Source: Snowella sp. (GTDB lineage: Bacteria > Cyanobacteriota > Cyanobacteriia > Cyanobacteriales > Microcystaceae). Taken from it: DNA of 64,000 bases. Shown here piece after piece: positions 37,509-46,294 of the stretch (position 1 is its first letter; every line of letters begins with the position of its first letter). The notes under the pieces were generated by a model. That model had not been told where the DNA came from. It saw nothing but the letters and a program-made list of their open reading frames with translations, and did not search any database. The stretch spans positions 6,711 to 70,710 of the forward strand of contig QBMS01000002.1 in the NCBI GenBank assembly GCA_003249095.1, written 5' to 3'. The translations under genes and the position numbers were made by a program.

Positions 37509-38459
37509 ATGACAACCAGACAACCCAAATTAATTATTCACGGTGGAGCAAGTTCCCTAGAGCATAAAGGCGGCTTGGAATCAGTCCGTCAATCCCTTCA
37601 TCAGATCGTTGCCGAAGTTTATGACCTCTTACTCCAGGGAAGTCCTGCCATTGATGCCGTCATTCGGGGTTGTCAATTATTGGAAGATGAACCGAGATTT
37701 AATGCAGGAACAGGTTCGGTGGTGCAATCCGATGGACAAGTCCGCATGAGTGCTTCTTTAATGGATGGAGAAAGCCAAAACTTTAGTGGTGTTATTAATG
37801 TTTCTAGGGTTAAAAATCCGATCCATTTAGCCCAATTTTTACAACAAGAAACAGACCGCATTCTATCAGGTTCTGGCGCGGTAGATTTAGCCAGGGAAAT
37901 GCAGATTCCTCCCTACGACCCCCTCACGGATTTTCGTATTCAAGAATGGATGGAAGAACGTCGGGAAAATTTTCAAAATAAAAATAGAATGGCCCGCCTC
38001 ATTGCCCAGGATGATCCAGACAGTTCAGCCCGAAGAGGAACCATTGGCGTAGTTGCCCTAGACCAACAGGGTAGAATTGTGGCGGGAACTTCTACGGGTG
38101 GGAAAGGTTTAGAGCGGATCTCTCGGGTCAGTGATTCAGCCATGCCTGCGGGAAATTATGCCACCAAGCAAGCAGGAGTGAGTTGCACAGGAGTCGGAGA
38201 AGATATTATTAACGAGTGTCTAGCCGCCAAAATTGTGATTCGTGTGACAGATGGGTTGTCCCTTCCCCAGGCGATGGAAAAGTCTATGCAGGAAGCGAAA
38301 AATCATAACGGTGATCTAGCCGCCATTTCCTTGGATCATTCGGGCGCGATCGCCTGGGGCAAAACCTGTCCTATTTTACTGGGGGCCTACCACACAGGCG
38401 AAAAGATCGGAGATACATTGGAATGGGGTGAGGAGGAGTTGATGGGTTATATCGCGTAA
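37509..38459 (+). CDS. iaaA: Isoaspartyl peptidase/L-asparaginase (Ntn hydrolase)
   Basis: 316 residues. The plant-type asparaginase family features are LIIHGGA at the start, EDEPRFNAGTGSVVQSDG, and RRGTIGVVALDQQGRIVAGTSTGGK, where the Thr of GTIGVV becomes the N-terminal nucleophile after autoproteolysis. It degrades isoaspartyl dipeptides and asparagine; in cyanobacteria such enzymes act in cyanophycin breakdown. The 58-residue linker before the nucleophile is as expected. No cyanophycin genes are nearby. Confidence 0.92.
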   Translation: MTTRQPKLIIHGGASSLEHKGGLESVRQSLHQIVAEVYDLLLQGSPAIDAVIRGCQLLEDEPRFNAGTGSVVQSDGQVRMSASLMDGESQNFSGVINVSRVKNPIHLAQFLQQETDRILSGSGAVDLAREMQIPPYDPLTDFRIQEWMEERRENFQNKNRMARLIAQDDPDSSARRGTIGVVALDQQGRIVAGTSTGGKGLERISRVSDSAMPAGNYATKQAGVSCTGVGEDIINECLAAKIVIRVTDGLSLPQAMEKSMQEAKNHNGDLAAISLDHSGAIAWGKTCPILLGAYHTGEKIGDTLEWGEEELMGYIA

Positions 38460-38472
38460 TTTTAGAAAAAAC

Positions 38473-38748
38473 CTAATAACCGACCGTTAGTAGTTGGGGC
38501 AATAGGGAAGATAGCAATTGTAAAGCCAAAATAGCTAAAATAGGTGAAAAATCCATACCACCCAAAGGAGGAATAATCGAGCGAAAAATGTTGAGGTAGG
38601 GGTCAGTGATGGGGCTTAAAACGGACATCGCACTATTGGCCCACTCAGCTGTCTGGAACCAAGAGAGCAGAATTCTGATGAAAATCAACAATAAATAGAT
38701 ATTGATGAAATTAAGGACGGTTTGTACGACTAATCCAGCAGCTTCCAT
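38473..38748 (-). CDS. YggT/Ycf19-family membrane protein
   Basis: 91 residues from the ATG at 38748 with AAAGAG upstream; an upstream in-frame start is unlikely. Two hydrophobic segments surround IRILLSWFQTAEWANSAMSVLSPITDPYLNIFRSIIPP, the YggT signature, and the end is LAILALQLLSSLLPQL. YggT/Ycf19 proteins are linked to nucleoid distribution and thylakoid membrane organisation; exact role unknown. Confidence 0.9.
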   Translation of the reverse strand: MEAAGLVVQTVLNFINIYLLLIFIRILLSWFQTAEWANSAMSVLSPITDPYLNIFRSIIPPLGGMDFSPILAILALQLLSSLLPQLLTVGY

Positions 38749-38808
38749 AGTGATAAACTCTTTCTTTGTAGTTAGGACAATTTTTCTTCTCATTTTATAC
38801 TAAAAGTT

Positions 38809-39699
38809 ATGAATATTAAAATCCGTCGCAGACCGCCTAATGCTCCCGTCAATGTGGAGTCTCTTCGTTATCAGATTAAGCACCCCGAAGCCGAACCCCG
38901 ACATATTTTGGAAGAAATCGTTTGGCAAAAGGAATCAGAAGTTGAAAAAAGACGAGAGTTGACTCCTCTCCTAGAATTACAAAAGGCAGTCAAAGACAGT
39001 CAACCCCCCCGTGATTTTTTGGGCGCGTTAAAAAATAGTGTTCGTCAACCCGCTTTGATTGCAGAAATTAAAAAAGCGTCCCCTAGTAAGGGAGTGATTT
39101 GTGAAAATTTTAATCCTGCTAAAATTGCTCAGGCTTACGAAAAAGGTGGTGCTAACTGTCTCTCGGTTTTGACGGATGAAAAGTTTTTTCAGGGCAGTTT
39201 TGAAAATTTAGCGATCGCCCGTCGTTCCGTAGATTTACCTCTGCTTTGTAAGGAATTTATTATCTATCCCTACCAAATTTATTTAGCCCGATCCAAGGGA
39301 GCCGATGCGGTTTTATTAATTGCGGCAATTCTAGAAGATAAAGATTTACAATATTTTCTCAAAATCATTAATTTATTGGGAATGACCGCTCTGATTGAGG
39401 TTCATACTTTAGCTGAATTAGACCGAGTGTTGGCCTTAAAAGGCGTAACCCTCATTGGCATTAATAACCGCAATCTAGAGAATTTTACCGTTGATTTAAA
39501 CACCACGACTGAATTACTCAACGCCCGCAAAGATATCTTAAAGGAACGAAATATTTTAATTGTCAGTGAATCGGGAATTCATACTCCCCAGGATTTAGCC
39601 ACTGTCCGAGACGCGGGAGTAAACGCCATCTTAGTCGGTGAATCCCTAGTAAAACAAGCTGATCCGACCCAGGCGATCGCGGATTTGTTTGGCGAGTAA
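38809..39699 (+). CDS. trpC: Indole-3-glycerol phosphate synthase
   Basis: 296 residues. TrpC landmarks: [14 protein letters not shown] (catalytic Lys), [40 protein letters not shown] and [25 protein letters not shown]. It closes the indole ring in tryptophan biosynthesis. The N-terminal extension of about 50 residues ([22 protein letters not shown] is part of it) is a cyanobacterial feature. No other trp genes are adjacent. Confidence 0.96.
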   Translation: MNIKIRRRPPNAPVNVESLRYQIKHPEAEPRHILEEIVWQKESEVEKRRELTPLLELQKAVKDSQPPRDFLGALKNSVRQPALIAEIKKASPSKGVICENFNPAKIAQAYEKGGANCLSVLTDEKFFQGSFENLAIARRSVDLPLLCKEFIIYPYQIYLARSKGADAVLLIAAILEDKDLQYFLKIINLLGMTALIEVHTLAELDRVLALKGVTLIGINNRNLENFTVDLNTTTELLNARKDILKERNILIVSESGIHTPQDLATVRDAGVNAILVGESLVKQADPTQAIADLFGE

Positions 39700-39794
39700 T
39701 CTCTAGCGATTCAATGTTAATATTAGGGGTTGATCTAGGGAAAAATACCTGACTTTGATATCATCAGTGCAACGCAACCAACGGGAGGATCTAC

Positions 39795-40946
39795 GTGGAC
39801 AATAAGCAAATGTTAATGATTCCTGGGCCAACCCCAGTTCCAGAAAAAGTTTTACTGGCAATGGCCAAACATCCCATTGGCCATCGCAGTGGGGATTTTA
39901 GTAAAATTATCGCCGAATTAACTGCCAATCTCAAATGGCTCCACCAAACCCAGAATGATGTCTTGATGCTCACCGCCAGTGGTACGGGGGCGATGGAAGC
40001 AGGAATTATTAATTTCCTCAGCCCAGGCGATCGCGTTTTGGTCGGGAACAATGGTAAATTTGGCGAGCGTTGGGGCAAAGTCAGTAAAGCCTTTGGATTA
40101 GTGGTAGAAGAAATTACCGCAGAATGGGGAAAAGCCTTAGATCCTGAAGAATTTCGTGCCAAACTTACCGCAGATACAGAAAAAACAATCAAAGCGGTCA
40201 TTTTAACCCATTCAGAAACCTCTACGGGCGTTTTAAATGATCTCGCTGCCATTAATCAAGCCGTCAAAGAACATGGAGAGGCTCTGATTATTGTCGATGC
40301 TGTCACCAGCTTGGGCGCGGTTTCCATTCCCATTGACGAATTGGGTCTAGATGTGGTCGGCTCTGGTTCCCAAAAAGGATACATGATTCCTCCTGGTTTA
40401 GCCTTTGTTTCGGTCAGTGCGAAAGCATGGAAAGCCTATGAATCGGCAAAATGTCCTCGTTTTTACTTAGATTTGAAAAAATACAAAAAAGCCACCGACG
40501 AAGATAGCTCACCTTTTACGCCCCCAATTAATTTGATGTACGGTCTGCAAGCCGCTCTCCAAATGATGCAAGCTGAAGGTCTAGAGAATATCTTTGCCCG
40601 TCATCAACGCCATACGGAAGCAACTCGTGCGGCCATGAAAGCCTTAGGATTACCCCTATTTGCGCCTGATAATGCGGCTAGTCCTGCGATTACGGCGGTG
40701 GCTCCCCTCACAGTAGATGCGGAACAAATTCGTTCTACCATGCGGAAAAAATTTGATGTGGCTTTAGCGGGGGGTCAAGATCACCTCAAAGGCAAAATCT
40801 TCCGTATTGGCCATCTGGGCTTTGTTTGCGATCGAGATATTCTCAGTTGTGTGGGGGCGTTGGAATCGACCCTACAAAGTTTAGGTTACAGCGACGTTCA
40901 ACCTGGAGCAGGGATCGCGGCGGCGGCTAAAGTGTTTGCAAATTAA
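39795..40946 (+). CDS. Class V aminotransferase (alanine/serine-glyoxylate type)
   Basis: 383 residues; GTG start with GGGAGGA five bases upstream. PLP-binding Lys194 in GSGSQKGYM, and MIPGPTPVPEKVLLAMA with GHRSGDF near the start, typical of the AGXT/serine-glyoxylate subgroup. Cyanobacterial homologues were once called soluble hydrogenase 42 kDa subunit, and some have been assigned phosphoserine or serine-glyoxylate transaminase roles. It probably acts in photorespiratory or serine metabolism. A good terminator follows. Confidence 0.9.
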   Translation: MDNKQMLMIPGPTPVPEKVLLAMAKHPIGHRSGDFSKIIAELTANLKWLHQTQNDVLMLTASGTGAMEAGIINFLSPGDRVLVGNNGKFGERWGKVSKAFGLVVEEITAEWGKALDPEEFRAKLTADTEKTIKAVILTHSETSTGVLNDLAAINQAVKEHGEALIIVDAVTSLGAVSIPIDELGLDVVGSGSQKGYMIPPGLAFVSVSAKAWKAYESAKCPRFYLDLKKYKKATDEDSSPFTPPINLMYGLQAALQMMQAEGLENIFARHQRHTEATRAAMKALGLPLFAPDNAASPAITAVAPLTVDAEQIRSTMRKKFDVALAGGQDHLKGKIFRIGHLGFVCDRDILSCVGALESTLQSLGYSDVQPGAGIAAAAKVFAN

Positions 40947-40971
40947 AGTGTGGATGTAACCATCTAGGAGA

Positions 40972-41004
40972 TCCCCCCAAAAGTTGCTCAAGGGGGGAAT
41001 TTTT
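40972..41004 (+). terminator. Rho-independent terminator after the aminotransferase gene
   Basis: TCCCCCC (40972-40978) pairs with GGGGGGA (40992-40998) around a 13-base loop and is followed by ATTTTTG. It is 26 bp after the aminotransferase stop codon. Confidence 0.75.
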
Positions 41005-41032
41005 GTTATGGGATCTGCTCTCCTATGATGCT

Positions 41033-41472
41033 ATGCGTACTGACACGATCTTTTATCAATTATTCCTAACCTTTAACTCTCTTTTATTTGAATTATTGGG
41101 AGAACTTGTTGACGATGCGGTTCATTACCAATTTATCTCTTAGTGACCCGCGATATTATAGATTTATTGGAGACGGTTTTGGTTTCTAAATTTGCCCAAT
41201 TAAGCCGAGAGGAGATTCAAGCGATGTTTTTACTGAGTGATATTAAACAAACACGAGTCTATCAAGAGGCCAGACAGGAAGGTGAACAGGCGGGAGAAGT
41301 TCGCTTAGTTCTGCGTCTATTGTCTAAGCGGTTTGGGAAGATTAGCGATCACCGTATTCAAGTGATTAATCGTTTGACGCTTGAGCAGTTGGATAATTTG
41401 GGGGAAGCTCTACTCGATTTTGGTGAGCTTGCGGATTTGGATAATTGGCTGGGGTTTCGGATTGGGGAATAG
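41033..41472 (+). pseudogene. Internally deleted Rpn/DUF2887-DUF4351 nuclease gene
   Basis: Two pieces of one family gene are seen. Piece 1 (41033-41143, frame 2) begins MRTDTIFYQLFLTF, then LLFELLGELVDDAVHYQFIS and a TAG; this is the usual start of cyanobacterial DUF2887 PD-(D/E)xK proteins. Piece 2 (41143-41472, frame 1) gives the C-terminal end, LSREEIQAMF..IKQTRVYQEARQEG followed by a DUF4351 domain (LLSKRFG..LTLEQLDNLGEALLDFGELADLDNWL). The central nuclease core, normally more than 100 residues, is missing and the frame is shifted at the junction. Full-length relatives are transposase-like nucleases. It is clearly not functional as an intact nuclease; piece 2 might still be expressed. 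Confidence 0.75.
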
Positions 41473-41476
41473 GTTG

Positions 41477-41509
41477 CGATCGCGTTCTAATTTTTCAAGT
41501 TGCGATCGC
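41477..41509. repeat. 33-bp direct repeat with HIP1 ends, left copy
   Basis: This sequence begins CGATCGCGTTCTAATTTTTC and ends in GTTGCGATCGC; it matches 42426-42458 at 30 of 33 positions. It carries a HIP1 core at each end and overlaps the last codons of the DUF2283 gene. Together the two copies bracket the DUF2283-MazF-antitoxin cassette. Confidence 0.8.
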
Positions 41510-41710
41510 GGTTTCTAGGGAAATTTTAAGGTTTGTGTTCGTGGAAATTGTATAGTTAAGTTTTTCAAAACCAATAACTTCGCCTTGTTGATTTTTCATT
41601 AAAATAACCTCGTCTCCTGTTTCTTCACAGAGATATTCTGAGGAGCGATCGCCGAACCAAACGGTTAGAGTATTGCCCATTGGATCATAATAAACGTTTA
41701 TTTCTGCCAT
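41495..41710 (-). CDS. DUF2283 small protein
   Basis: 71 residues. INVYYDPMGNTLTVWFGD and DEVILMKNQQGEVIGFEKLNY are the DUF2283 pattern (two beta-hairpin units). The family is often near toxin-antitoxin or mobile genes and its role is unknown. It lies 10 bp downstream of the MazF toxin gene on the same strand, so it belongs to the same operon. Its last codons are within the left 33-bp repeat. Confidence 0.85.
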   Translation of the reverse strand: MAEINVYYDPMGNTLTVWFGDRSSEYLCEETGDEVILMKNQQGEVIGFEKLNYTISTNTNLKISLETAIAT

Positions 41711-41720
41711 AAAATTTTAC

Positions 41721-42068
41721 CTAGATTTTATATCCTAAAGTAAACAGGACAATATTCTCCAAATTTGCGATTACCTCTGATTCCAACTTGCCTAATTTTT
41801 TGATTAATCGAGTTTTATCAAGGACACGAATTTGATGACAAAGTGCAACAGAGTCTTGATTTAAGCCACCTTGACCTTTAAGAATTATTAAACAGGTTGG
41901 TAAGGTTGCCCTTCGTAGGTTGGTTGTGAAAGGAATGGTGATAATGGTTGTCGTAAATTTAGATAATGTGCTGTCTTGAAAAATAATGATTGGTCGAGTT
42001 CCTGCTTGTTCTGATCCTTGAGTCGGATCGAGGTTAGCTAACCAAATTTCTCCCCTTTCTATTTTCAT
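41721..42068 (-). CDS. PemK/MazF-family toxin (putative mRNA interferase)
   Basis: 115 residues. MazF-fold motifs: RGEIWLANLDPTQGSEQAGTRPIIIFQ, the TIITIPFT strand, and GLNQDSVALCHQIRVLDKTRL. By family, a ribosome-independent mRNA endonuclease neutralised by the upstream antitoxin. The start overlaps the antitoxin stop by 4 bp, normal translational coupling for TA pairs. Confidence 0.9.
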   Translation of the reverse strand: MKIERGEIWLANLDPTQGSEQAGTRPIIIFQDSTLSKFTTTIITIPFTTNLRRATLPTCLIILKGQGGLNQDSVALCHQIRVLDKTRLIKKLGKLESEVIANLENIVLFTLGYKI

Positions 42069-42304
42069 AATTTATCCTCATTCTCTAAGGATTTTGTGTA
42101 TTCAGAAATTCCTATTTCGGCGAGTTCTCGATCTTCGTCAGCAAATTCTTGGTAGAGGTTAGCAAATTGGCTAAGATCAGGAGTCGATTTTGATAGTTTT
42201 GATTGAAATTTAAGGAAAGCGATAAAGTCAGCAATTTGTTTTAATTGTTCATCATCAAGATGATCTATGTCTTGTTTTAGGGTTTCTTTTGTGATAGTTT
42301 GCAT
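42065..42304 (-). CDS. Antitoxin partner of the MazF/PemK toxin
   Basis: 79 residues. It begins with a helical LDDEQLKQIADFIAFLKFQ segment like those in cyanobacterial MazE-type or DUF2281 antitoxins, and ends in a polar acidic tail suitable for covering the toxin. It precedes and overlaps the toxin gene. Assigned mainly by position, size and composition. Confidence 0.75.
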   Translation of the reverse strand: MQTITKETLKQDIDHLDDEQLKQIADFIAFLKFQSKLSKSTPDLSQFANLYQEFADEDRELAEIGISEYTKSLENEDKL

Positions 42305-42425
42305 TAGATTTTTCCTTTTGAGTTTAACGGTTTTTAGGATTAAATGGGCTTTTAGTCTTCACCTAAAATCATGGCTTCAACTTCCTGTTTTGCTTGTTCT
42401 AATAATAGAACCGAATGCAAGTTAA

Positions 42426-42458
42426 CGATCGCATTCTACTTTTTTAAGTTGCGATCGC
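42426..42458. repeat. 33-bp direct repeat with HIP1 ends, right copy
   Basis: Begins CGATCGCATTCTACTTTTTT and ends GTTGCGATCGC; same orientation and 30/33 identity to 41477-41509. It lies upstream of the antitoxin start, so the whole three-gene cassette is between the copies. Confidence 0.8.
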
Positions 42459-42542
42459 TGATTAATAATTGAAAACGATCGCAACCAAATTCTGTAGGGA
42501 TTTAACACTGTTAAATCCTTTGTTTCTGTCACATAAGTAAAA

Positions 42543-42563
42543 GGACATAATGGTATTATGTCC
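42543..42563. terminator. 8-5-8 hairpin after the NACHT gene, copy B of a repeat
   Basis: GGACATAA (42543-42550), five-base loop, TTATGTCC (42556-42563), with AA before and CTAC after as in copy A at 27417-27437. It abuts the stop codon of the NACHT-TPR gene and may end or protect its transcript. Confidence 0.55.
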
Positions 42564-45500
42564 CTACGAGGAAGGGTGTGTTGAAATGGCTTTTTCAATC
42601 ATGTTTACTGCTTCGTTGATGCCTGTTAGTTGGGGGCAACGCTGGAGCAGATGAGCGATTTCCATAACATAACGCAATAAACCAACGGGCGGTTTTTCTT
42701 GATTCAGGATTTGTTGCAGAGTGGTGAGTCCTGATGCAATTTCTCCCAGAGCGATCATATAGAGTGTGCGATAAAGTCGGGCAGGTTGTGCATATTCTGG
42801 ATAGAGTTTTAAGCCTGCTTGCCAATTAGTTTTTGCTTCTTCCAGATTGCCTTGTAATGCTTTAAAAATTCCAAAACTTAAAATGGCCTTTCCATCGTAT
42901 GAATTAATTTTGATCGCGGTCAAAAGGACTTGTTCTGCTTCAATTAAGTTATTTTGTAAGAGATAAAGCAAGCCCAGATGACGATAAGTACCAGAAGATA
43001 AAGGATTGAGTTCAATGGCAGTATTAAAAGCGTTAATAGCATCCTCCCATTGTTCACGGCTACGATATAAACAACCTAAATTATTGTAGGCTATGCTATA
43101 TTTTGGATCGAGTTTGATCGCTTGATGATAATTTTCAATTGCCACATCCTCTTCTCCTAAATAATCATAAACCATTCCTAACTGTTTATAGTTACTATAA
43201 TCAAACTGACCTTTTGGATCGACATTAATTCCAGTTTGATAAGCAGAAATGGCTTCTTGATATTTCCCTAAATCTTGATAAGTTGCTCCTAATTCTTGCC
43301 AATTAAAAATAGAATAAATATTATATTCTTTTCCTATTTCTTCAATACGATTATTTAATGTTTCAACTGCTTCTAGATAGCGCCCTGATTCACGGAAAGC
43401 TCGACCCAATTGATTGTAAAAGAATTGAATTTTTGGCTCTTTTGCTATCCACTGCTGATAACAAGAAATAGCTTCATCAAATCGTTTAAGTTCAAAATAG
43501 GATTCTCCAAAACCAAATTTAGAAATCAAAGGTAGATCAGACTGTGAAAGATAAACAGAAATTGCCTTTTCATATTGATTTTGTTCATAATAAACATCAC
43601 CAATATTTTCAATATTGATAATCACACTAATATTACTTAAGTGAGAAAGTTTAATTTCTGCAATACCTTGAGCAATATTTGTTTTTATTTCTGAGTTATT
43701 ATGTTTAATGGCAACATTTTCTAACCAGATCATCACTTCAGCATTCTTCTGCCAATATTTAGTAATCGTTTTAGCAATAATTTTTGTATTTTCACTTATT
43801 TCTAAAGCTAATTTTAAACTATCTAACAATCGATCTGAAACCCCTTTAAGATCAACTTCCAGATCAACTTCTGCTAAACATTCTGCCGCCAAAACTAGAG
43901 CATTAATTTCCTTTGTTTCTGTATAAATATCAATTAAATAATCAATCACATCTCCCACAAACTCTTTCAAGTTTCCCGCAATTAAACGCAAAACCTCATG
44001 CCAATTTTTATCTTGCCAATGTTGGCCGAAAACCTGTTGTTTTAACTCCTCAATTTCCAATCCACCTTCTTTTCCTCGCTTATTAAAGCGTTCCACAAAA
44101 GCCATTGCACAAAAATATCCCAAAAACGTCCGATGAACAAAGCCGTAATAATCTTTGCCCAATTGACAGAGAATAAAATCCCGTTTTTGCAACTGTTCAA
44201 TAATTTTTCCTGCAATAGTTCCTGATTTATTTCCCCGCAAACGATTAAAGTAATAATCAGCGATTTCTTCTTCTAAATCGTCTCGATGAATAATATTTCC
44301 CCCTAACCCTTTTTCGCTGGCTTGCATCCGATAGGCAATTTGTCGCAACATTCCTTGTTTAGCGCGTAAATCCACATCATCTAGAGTTAAATCCATCTTT
44401 TTATACTCGATTTCCCATTGGTATAACAGGACATTAGTGGATTCTTCATAGAGATCAATGCGGCGGCGAGGTAGTTCCTTATAGCGGTTGAGAATTGCCA
44501 TCATTGTTAACAGCAAAGGATTACCCGCTAACTGGCGAATTGCAGGCGAATCATTAATCGCGCTTTGAAGGCGTTTTTGGGTTTCTTGACGATCCTGAAG
44601 CGACTCATCGGGTAAAGCCAGGGAATGCCAACGTTTATTAAACTCTCGAATCTGGCTATTATCAAAATCTTCTAGATTAAAATGCTGAAATTCTGCCTTT
44701 TCCAAATCTTCTGGATCATAACCAATACGGCGAGAAGTCACAATAATTTTAGTCTGGGGATATTTATTACTAAAGGCATGAATTTCCCTAATCACACGCC
44801 CGCGCAAATCATTATTAAAAATCTCATCCAAACCATCAAACATCACCAAAGCCTTACCCGACTTTAACTGTTCATCTAACTTGATTTGGTTTAACTCACA
44901 AATTTTCCGCTTGCCTTCATGGAAAAAAGCTAAAAAATCTCTGGGCCGATTTTCATCTTTGGCATACTCTCGTAATTCAATTAATAAGGGCAACATTTCC
45001 GTCGGATTTTCTGCCCAATCGAGAGCTAAATATTGCAATAACGTGGATTTACCCGATCCTGGATCACCAACAAAAACAAGATAGGAATAATCAGGATCAG
45101 CAATCACCTCTAAAACAGATCGAGACGACTTTGTTTGTTGAGTTTGCTCAAGCACTAAAAGCCCTTGTTCTTGTAACTTTTCCTGAGTTTCCTTCGGATA
45201 TTTATCCAGAGAAGATGGTAAACCTTTCCGAACGGTTTGCGGAATAAAAATCTTCCATAATTTCACCTCATAGGACTTATGACGATAGGTTGAATCTAAC
45301 TTTCCTAACTTGAGATGCCGATAGGTTTCCTGAATACTTTCTCGATAACGCTGTAAGTCATAATCAGGAATAATTCCCGCAATCTGTTTGGTATTTTCAT
45401 CAATTTCTCCCGTTTTCTTGGCTGTAAATAAATCTTTTAAGTCTTGAGATTCGCCAATAATATTCTCAACTCGCTTTAAATATAGACGGCTGATTCTTTT

Positions 45501-45929
45501 CCAATCAAAGTCATCGGGAAAAGCTTTCAAGCCCAACTTGTTCCATTGCGGCGATAACTCCGTCAAGTCTAAACTCTGACAACCAGGTTCAAAAGCTTTC
45601 CCCAAATATTGTTTAACGGATTTTTCACCGATAAATTTTATTAAGGGCTGGTTATAGGCTTCAATCTCCTGTTTACTGACCTCTTCCGCTTCTAATTCCT
45701 GTTGCACAAGAAAAAGAAATTGAGTATAGGCTTGCCCCATTGCCTTAGCGAGTTCCTTTTGCTTAAATCGCTCAACGCCAGACTTCAGAGAATCCTTAAA
45801 AAAGTCCTTAACAAAGTCTTTCCCCGCTTCCTGCGCCAAATCGCCTAATTGATCGGCCAGAAACTCTAAAACGGGCTTAAAGGCAAAACCCGAAATTTGC
45901 TGTACTCCCCAAAGTGCTAACCATCCCAT
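42564..45929 (-). CDS. NACHT-TPR STAND NTPase, putative antiphage sensor
   Basis: 1121 residues. Order: N-terminal helical region (1-270; a short hydrophobic start then LADQLGDLAQEAGKDFVKD, a pattern seen in NACHT N-terminal domains); NACHT ATPase (about 283-560) with Walker A GDPGSGKST (288-296), Walker B LVMFDGLDE (361-369) and the GNPLLLTMM helical segment; a region with FVHRTFLGYFCAM typical of NACHT/NLR proteins; and at least eight TPR-like repeats from about residue 760 to the end. STAND ATPases of this type sense a ligand with the repeats and oligomerise; several bacterial NACHT proteins protect against phage. No separate effector domain is evident, so the N-terminal helical domain may be the effector. 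A toxin-antitoxin operon is just downstream. Confidence 0.85.
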   Translation of the reverse strand: MGWLALWGVQQISGFAFKPVLEFLADQLGDLAQEAGKDFVKDFFKDSLKSGVERFKQKELAKAMGQAYTQFLFLVQQELEAEEVSKQEIEAYNQPLIKFIGEKSVKQYLGKAFEPGCQSLDLTELSPQWNKLGLKAFPDDFDWKRISRLYLKRVENIIGESQDLKDLFTAKKTGEIDENTKQIAGIIPDYDLQRYRESIQETYRHLKLGKLDSTYRHKSYEVKLWKIFIPQTVRKGLPSSLDKYPKETQEKLQEQGLLVLEQTQQTKSSRSVLEVIADPDYSYLVFVGDPGSGKSTLLQYLALDWAENPTEMLPLLIELREYAKDENRPRDFLAFFHEGKRKICELNQIKLDEQLKSGKALVMFDGLDEIFNNDLRGRVIREIHAFSNKYPQTKIIVTSRRIGYDPEDLEKAEFQHFNLEDFDNSQIREFNKRWHSLALPDESLQDRQETQKRLQSAINDSPAIRQLAGNPLLLTMMAILNRYKELPRRRIDLYEESTNVLLYQWEIEYKKMDLTLDDVDLRAKQGMLRQIAYRMQASEKGLGGNIIHRDDLEEEIADYYFNRLRGNKSGTIAGKIIEQLQKRDFILCQLGKDYYGFVHRTFLGYFCAMAFVERFNKRGKEGGLEIEELKQQVFGQHWQDKNWHEVLRLIAGNLKEFVGDVIDYLIDIYTETKEINALVLAAECLAEVDLEVDLKGVSDRLLDSLKLALEISENTKIIAKTITKYWQKNAEVMIWLENVAIKHNNSEIKTNIAQGIAEIKLSHLSNISVIINIENIGDVYYEQNQYEKAISVYLSQSDLPLISKFGFGESYFELKRFDEAISCYQQWIAKEPKIQFFYNQLGRAFRESGRYLEAVETLNNRIEEIGKEYNIYSIFNWQELGATYQDLGKYQEAISAYQTGINVDPKGQFDYSNYKQLGMVYDYLGEEDVAIENYHQAIKLDPKYSIAYNNLGCLYRSREQWEDAINAFNTAIELNPLSSGTYRHLGLLYLLQNNLIEAEQVLLTAIKINSYDGKAILSFGIFKALQGNLEEAKTNWQAGLKLYPEYAQPARLYRTLYMIALGEIASGLTTLQQILNQEKPPVGLLRYVMEIAHLLQRCPQLTGINEAVNMIEKAISTHPSS

Positions 45930-46294
45930 AGAATTACTTGATAATCTTCTATTTCATAGTAATAAATATTGACTATGATAAAGTTAATTTAGCCAAAATA
46001 ACATTATCGTTAACTGACACATATTATAGCAACACGGCAATAGTTGGGTTGAAATTATACTATTTCTGTAAATTTATAAATTAAATCATTTAGACAGAAA
46101 TGACGGGATAAAGTTAAACAATTTCTTAGATAGCGATCGCATTCACCCACAACAAACAGCGATCATCACCTTGCTACTGCAATTTAAAACAGCGATCGCG
46201 TTTAGAAGGAAAAAAATAGGCGATCGCAGGATTTCATGAAAAAATAGACGAAGTTGTTTTATAACTTATCAAAAGATTGATAAAAAATTTCTAA
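45930..46294. other. 365-bp intergenic region with clustered HIP1 sites
   Basis: Divergent region between the NACHT and hypE genes. Its first half is very AT-rich and presumably holds the promoters. The second half (about 46132-46226) has three complete GCGATCGC octamers plus a partial one (GCGATCA) within 100 bp. TTATCAAAAGATTGATAA (46266-46283) is a small inverted repeat just before hypE. No gene seen. Confidence 0.5.

Noticed and set aside
42354-42419. Minus-strand scrap ending ...LLEQAKQEVEAMILGED then stop
   Set aside because: Looks like the C-terminus of some small protein but only about 22 codons exist; too short to name.
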